Assembly: GCA_030052745.1 (NCBI GenBank)
Contig: JANBVO010000029.1
Location: 372,001 to 436,000, forward strand
Length of the DNA stretch: 64,000 bases
Reading direction: 5' to 3'
Source: Pleurostoma richardsiae
Taxonomy: Eukaryota; Ascomycota; Sordariomycetes; Calosphaeriales; Pleurostomataceae
Shown here: piece after piece, positions 58,541 to 64,000 of the stretch
Layout of the letters: each line of letters opens with the position of its first letter
How positions within the stretch are numbered: the first letter of the stretch is position 1
Notes under the pieces: model-generated
What the model saw: the letters and a program-made list of their open reading frames with translations, nothing else
What the model was told of the DNA's origin: nothing
Database searches by the model: none
Translations under genes and position numbers: made by a program

Positions 58541-59676
58541 TGTTGCGTCTTGTCTAGAGTAGCCGACCCCCTATCAGTCAAAGTGGTTGATTAATCCTAA
58601 GTCAATCGGAAGCACTTTCTCAGGAGCATAGCACAGGATATCATGCGCCGGCAACGAGAGTAGCCACGAGGAGAGAGCAGGTATGCCATTGTGACGTCTG
58701 GGATGCCCCCTTTAAAGACATCCGTACCGTACAGTACTGTAGGAGGGGGGACATTCGTACACGCAGGGATCACAGTTCGGGCCTTTTACTCCTCACCAGC
58801 TTCCCCAGGCATATCAGGATTTGGTGCCCCCATGTCTGCCGCAACCATTCGCATGGCGTTGGAGCCGACGGGTGGGGGAGCAATGCGGAGGAGTGGTCCA
58901 CGAACTGCAGGCGGGGAGGCAAATGACCCCAGATGAAGCCGTTGGACCAGGCCGGGAGAGGCAACGGGCAATGCGGGGAAGCATGGGTGCTCGAAGCTCG
59001 GGAGCCGGCTCCCCTTTCTCCACACATGATTTGTATAGGGTGCGAGGACTCCTGGTCCGCGGATTAGCTACCAGCTGTTCACTCCCTTTCACCCGCCCAG
59101 GGAGAGATCACCGTCATCACCATCCGCTATTGGATAACCAGGACTGGGCACTCGTGGGCATGGTACGATCTCTCGATACAATATTCTCCCGATCCCCGAG
59201 ACCCCCCGTAGCGCTGCGTATTACTCCATGTCGATGTTTTCACCCGTCGGCTCTTTCCATAAGTATTCTCCTGGTATCCCATCTAGCTAGTTAAGCCATT
59301 CAATTCTACTGATGAGAGTAGCCTTTCCCTACCCATGACCATAGTGAGATGCGGGTCGAGGACTGATCAACCGTGCTCTTGGGAAAGGGGCAGTACACTG
59401 TACGACTCCATCAGAAACCAGCCGGGTACGAGATGTATTTCCACCAATTGCCACGCATGAACAGCTCGACGCGTCAATTCTCTTCTCTGTCTGCACTCTC
59501 GCACGTCACAACCTGCTCATCGAATGGCCGCGGGGTCGCCGTTTCTGAAGCTCTGGAGGGCATAATATCGACACTTTGAGATCTTGCCTGGGGGTTTCCC
59601 TTGCTGCTGGGTAGCAGCACAGATAGTGGGTAGATTTTAAGCCGCCACGCCTCTCTGCCTGAGTGAGCATCATTCT
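58541..59676. other. Spacer between FucP-like gene and broken MDR gene
   Basis: No gene recognised. A GTACCGTACAGTACTGTA cluster lies near 58726. Confidence 0.4.
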
Positions 59677-60870
59677 TCATTCCTTATTTGGCTGTAAAAT
59701 AACGAAGCGACCCATCTTCGCCCCGTCCCTACTCGCTGTCTTGAATGCCTGAGCCCACTGCTCCAGATCGAACCTGCCCACGCACTTCATCCCTCTCCCC
59801 TCCCCTATCCTCAGAACACCAGTCTCCACCATGCGAATCAGCTCGTCCGCCTGCTGCGGCGTGTACATAAACGTCCCCTGAATTCGCAGGCCCTTGTGTA
59901 CGACCTGCCCATAGGGGATCTCCAAGTCGCCCATCACGCCGCCCATCAGGCTCGCACGGCCCCCGTACCGCAGACACAGGATCCCCGCCCTCGCATGCGG
60001 GAACGCTCCCGCCGACCGCGGGCTGATATCGAAGAAGACGTCGATCGGCCTGCCGCCCGCCGCTGCACGGATGTTCTCTTCGTCCGCCTCGGCACTACCG
60101 CTCATCCGCACCGTCGCAACCCGCGCCGGGTCGAGCGCCTCCAGTTCCCGGAGCGCGTCCTCGTTCCGCCCCATGGCCACCACCCGAGCGCCCATAGCAA
60201 GAGCCACATGAACAGCCGCGCCGCTGAACACTCCCGTCGCCGGCGCCACCAGCACCGTCTCGCCCGCCGCGACACCCACGTCGCGTAGCCCGCCGTACGG
60301 CACTGCCAGCGTGTATAGGGCCGCCAGATCCTCCAGGGCGTAACCCAGCCCGCTTGCGCCTCCCTCTCGGGAGCCCAGCAGCCTCGCCTCATCGAGGAGG
60401 TGCACGTTCTCGGCCGGCACCCGCGCAAGCTCGGCCCAGGTGCCGTCGCGCCACTCGTCCTCCATGAGCGCCCAGCTCTCGGGCGTGCTCCCCGCGTGCG
60501 TGCCTAGCCGGATCTGGTGCTGCTGCTGCTCCGGGTAGGACCCGCGCGTGCGCACCACGAAGTCCACCCAGGCCAGCTAACCCGGGCGGAGGTGCGGCGC
60601 GTCGGAGGGGGCGGCCGCGACGCGGGCGACACAGGGCCCGCCGGGCACGAGCGGGAGTGGGTACCGGTAGCCGCGGGGGTTGCCGCCGGAGTAGATGTCG
60701 GCGGCGTAATGGACGACGTTGCAGGCGAGGGGCCGGATGATGGCGGTGCCGGCTGTGGGGAGAGGGGTGGGCTTGGTGATGATGGTGCCGGGGAGGCTGG
60801 CGGAGGTGAAGGACAGGGCGCGGTAGGTTGCGGGGAGATTGAGGGCGGCGTGGGAGGCCATGGTTGTCAT
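59677..60870 (-). pseudogene. MDR alcohol/quinone oxidoreductase with in-frame TAG
   Basis: One long frame of 398 codons from the ATG at 60870 is intact except for a TAG at 60577-60579. The N-terminal half has the GroES-like core (IIRPLACNVVHYAADIY, YPLPLVPGGPCVARV); the stop falls in LRPG-stop-LAWVDF, where the family has Gln (PGQLVFVD-type), so a CAG to TAG change is likely. The rest is a complete Rossmann half: GVAAGETVLVAPATGVFSGAAVHVALAMGARVVAMGRNED, IDVFFDISP, GGRASLMGGV and a good C-terminus. No GT-AG intron can remove the stop. Either the gene died very recently, the base is a sequencing error, or the stop is read through. The family reduces carbonyls or enones with NADPH. Confidence 0.7.
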
Positions 60871-61691
60871 GCTGTGGGAGTGACTGCTGTGGAGTGGCGG
60901 TGGTAAGATTGGCACCTACAGTCCCTTTTCAGGGGCAACTTAGCCGTCGTAATAAGAGGAGGTATGGCTCGAACCGTGCCTATTCCTTACGGATCGCGTC
61001 CAGTCTCGGCGAAGTTCGTCATGTTGAGGCTTTCTATTTATCGACCTACTTATGTAGCTGTATAGCTATACCTGAGGTCGCACTTCGCACAGCCCTACAG
61101 CCTTCATGCACTCCACATTGCCCACCTTGGTAATCTTCAGTCTCCGGAGGAGTCCGGTCCCACAGCTCCGTGTCCCGGACTTATACGGACCTAAACGCCG
61201 AACTTTCCTGAAGGGACCGAAAAGGTCTCCCGATACGTCGTACCAGCTATCAATAGTGCTTTCGAGTCTCCGACCATCTATCCTACAGCGTATTAGGGGT
61301 GATAAAAGTTTCTAACATCGAGGGTTAGCTTGATGGTAGAGCGAAGACACCGCATGTTTTGAAGAAGGTAAATCTAGGCTACACAGTCGAAAAACACCAG
61401 GTATGAAGGTGAAAGCATAGATAGCTATCCAATGCGACGACACCTGGGTCCTGGTGACGAAGGTTATTAGATATATGTATGTCAAAAACTAAAGACGTTT
61501 GGACAGGACAAATGACTGCCGAGGAGTATGTATCAAAGCCAAACGCGCATGCTATGCAAATACTGAGAAGATAACGTTCCTCACGATGCTCGCTGACACC
61601 TCATGAATGCGCCGAACCAATGCAAAAGGGGGAAAAGCAACGACGCAGTTGAGCATCACCAATAGGGAAATCCTCAGCTCAACCACCTCCT
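60871..61691. other. Intergenic
   Basis: No gene recognised; a D-arm-like string near 61325 is not a tRNA. Confidence 0.4.
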
Positions 61692-62488
61692 TTAGGGTCC
61701 GTACTGGGTCCAGTCAATGGAGGCGACGTCGTCATAGCACCGCTCCGTGGCGGCGAACTCGTGGCTAGAGAAGCTCCCCTCCGGCAGCTCGTTCAGCTGC
61801 GCGCACTCGGGCACCAACGTGACAGGCGCGCATCCCTCGGGAATGTTCGCGTTGTACTCGTAGCTGCCGTCTGGCGCCGTGAAGGTCGCGTACGCGTAGT
61901 CAAGTGTGATCAGATCCCTCTGGTAGTACGGCACGAAGGAGCTGCAGGCGACAAAAGTGCCGGTGCCCTCGCCGTTAAATAGGACAGGGCTGTGGGAATG
62001 GTTAGCAACGGCAGACAAGGAGGAGTAGCGTCATCATACTAAGGGTTGGGGAACTGCGAGATGCCGGCCCGGCTCCACTGGCCCACGTTGATGACGGCGC
62101 CGTGCAGGTCCGGGTTGGCCGGGTCGTACTCCTCTGGCCCGTCGACGTAGATGCCGTAGGGTGCGGGAGGCGTCCCCTCATCCGTCAGCACCGTCGTGTC
62201 GCCGTATCGTACCGCCTCGGCAGTGCCGTTTTCGTAGAAGATGGAGCCCGGGCTAGCATCAGTCGCAGCGGCCAGCACCGCCACGTTGGTGCCAGCACCG
62301 GTGTGGTAGGCCTGCACGGTCCAGCTTTTGATGGATGGGATGAGGTCCTTGGACGGGTCGGTCACGTTCGCAACAAGCTTGAAACCCTGCGAACTGCTCG
62401 TGGGCGGGTAGTTGGGCACCTGCCGAGCACTGTGGGGTGCCGCGGCGGCGAGGGTGGAGAGGGTGATGGCGAGGAGGCTGGAGTGCAT
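61692..62488 (-). CDS. Secreted protein, DUF7907-like
   Basis: Two exons (62488-62040, 61989-61692) give 248 residues. A signal peptide covers about residues 1-17 (MHSSLLAITLSTLAAAA) and is followed by the mature start PPTSSSQGFKLVANVTDPSKDL. The rest contains no membrane segment and has the pattern of the DUF7907 family of fungal secreted proteins (early SSQGFKLVANVTDPS, VQAYHTGAG, later CAPVTLVPECA). The junction rebuilds NPYPVLFNGEG in frame. Three or more Cys residues in the second half could form disulfides. Function is unknown; secretion is inferred from the signal peptide. The promoter is upstream of 62489. Confidence 0.75.
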
Positions 62489-64000
62489 CTTGACGGTTCA
62501 GATATTAAAATTTGTACCCTGTCAAGCAGTGTACGTGTATTATATGGTGTCTCAACCCTTAGACTGAGAGCGAGTGATGGATGCGGATTAAGTGTGAAGT
62601 TGACGATGATCTTCTGTCCCGACACTCACAATGGGCGTCCTCTCTTCACCTTTATATCCAGAAGCTGCCCCTTATTGTCTCGCCTTCCGAGACCTGGAAA
62701 CAAACGAAGATCTCACGCGGGTGTTACAAACAGAAACATCACCGGATCGCAAAGACAAAAGGCACTAGCTGGTCGCTGGGGGAGAATGTCATCAATACGA
62801 ATTTGTCAGTGCCGATCCCACCTTGATCCGCCTAAGCTTGATGGCGGAGGGCCCTGAAGCGCCCCTGGGCCGTCAGCTTTACGACGTCATTCTGCCCGTA
62901 ACTAGTGGCATCTGACATGCCGCCTTAGGGGCTCTCCCTGCCGAGAATGGGATGGCTCCGGAGCGGAGTTTTGTGTAGACATGGAGGATATTCTCCGCTG
63001 CTGGGCAAAGTAACCTTAAAATAACCGCTGTGCGGCATTCCAGGACCCATGCCAGTCTCCTCCATTCGAATCCCCATTCGGCGTCTTACTCTAGAATACG
63101 AGTGGGCACGCGGTTCATGCACGCATGCGTCCCTCCCGTCGAACCGGTCAAGCCACTCCCGCTGGAACGGCGCATGGGCGACCCGTTTCGTGGCAAACAA
63201 GACTACGAGAAAATGCTACTCTACCCCCCAGAATATCCGTAAACAGCTCCAGCAGAATGCCCATGTCCAGAAAGCCTTAGTCTGGCCCTGCCTCAGACGC
63301 CTCGCGGAGCGCTCTCATCTGGAGCATCACGGCAGCACCATTTGGGGGTAAGCAAACGCCCAAGGCCCCATATGTACGAGACATTGAATGTCAGCGGCTT
63401 TCTTCGATAAATGCCGGAGAGTCTTGGCAAGTTGATAAGTGTGGGCATCGTGGAATGTGCAGCTGCTGTCGATGAATGAGTAGGGGATCTGTGTGAGATT
63501 GTGATCATCACCCCTCTTCTCGAGCGATTTTCCAGCGAAAGTCGGAACTGCAGCAAAACACGAACACAACTTAGCGGTGAGATCCTCATCGCAAGCGCTT
63601 ACAGAGTACCTGCGATGCATGTAAGGGTGCCGTCTGCTAGGCTCAATTATTGGCAGCATAACCGAAGGGTTAGACACCCTTTGCTCCCCTTAATCAACCA
63701 TCGGCCTCCCAAGGCAGATGCAACTGCATCCATCTGTTCACCGTCTTGCCTCGCTGCCTGCGCTTTCATCCCGTCCGTCATACACAGGAAGAGGTCGATC
63801 CGGTTTGAGCTGAGCTTTTCGCCTCGTTCATAGATCCCATTATCATGCCCCCATCGCACACGACACCGGCGCTGACCGACCTGTACAGCTAAGATAATGT
63901 TGGCTCCTTATCGCGGTCTGCAGTCTTGTCCTTCTCGCATCCAAAAACTGTCATGTCCCGTCCAAGGGCGACACGCGGCTCCACAACCCGCCGCTCCATG
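62489..64000. other. Right-edge region without a recognised gene
   Basis: Contains the promoter of the DUF7907-like gene. Frames up to about 116 codons (63049-63840) on both strands have no motif, and no tRNA or repeat array was found. Confidence 0.4.

Noticed and set aside
61318-61385. A tRNA-like D arm (TAGCTTGATGGTAGAGC)
   Set aside because: No T arm with TTCGA box, no acceptor pairing and no terminator at the right distance.

Overview
The window looks like nuclear DNA of a filamentous ascomycete (Pezizomycotina, probably a Sordariomycete-like fungus). The signs are many short GT-AG introns of about 45-75 nt, typical fungal families (Zn2Cys6 regulator, Pth11-like rhodopsin-domain protein, siderophore transporter, laccase, terpene synthase, cytochrome P450), intron-bearing tRNA-Lys genes and long gene-poor spacers. 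Gene models were read by hand from frame, splice signals and family motifs. No virus-derived or LTR element, CRISPR array or rRNA gene was seen.

Left part (1-24 kb): a gene cut by the left edge; a DUF2470 membrane protein; tRNA-Lys(CTT); a rhodopsin-domain membrane protein; an NmrA-like protein facing a secreted acid phosphatase; a decayed glycine-rich-domain gene; a Zn2Cys6 transcription factor with polyQ; a 1,218-residue disordered orphan; a secreted laccase-like multicopper oxidase; and a second tRNA-Lys(CTT) with the same exons but a different intron.

Middle part (24-46 kb): a 4.5 kb gene-free stretch ends in a siderophore-transporter promoter carrying several matches to the iron-GATA-factor consensus ATCWGATAA. 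Then come a DHA1-type drug/polyamine exporter with a 12-nt microexon, a head-to-head pair of prefoldin subunit 4 and a 78-residue CENP-W-like histone-fold protein (neither forms one continuous reading frame), a YAG7-like RNA-binding protein, a KDM4-type JmjN/JmjC/PHD histone demethylase and a small NTF2-like protein. This block is mostly housekeeping and chromatin.

Right part (46-64 kb): an accessory region. A CYP58/Tri4-like P450 and a class I sesquiterpene synthase (387 residues, 10 exons including 13- and 19-nt microexons) are divergently arranged. They are followed by an MDR oxidoreductase, a small secreted protein, a FucP-like sugar transporter, a second MDR gene interrupted by one in-frame TAG, and a secreted DUF7907-like protein. 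The P450-terpene synthase pair, perhaps with the first MDR enzyme, is a candidate compact sesquiterpenoid cluster and the most interesting part of the window.
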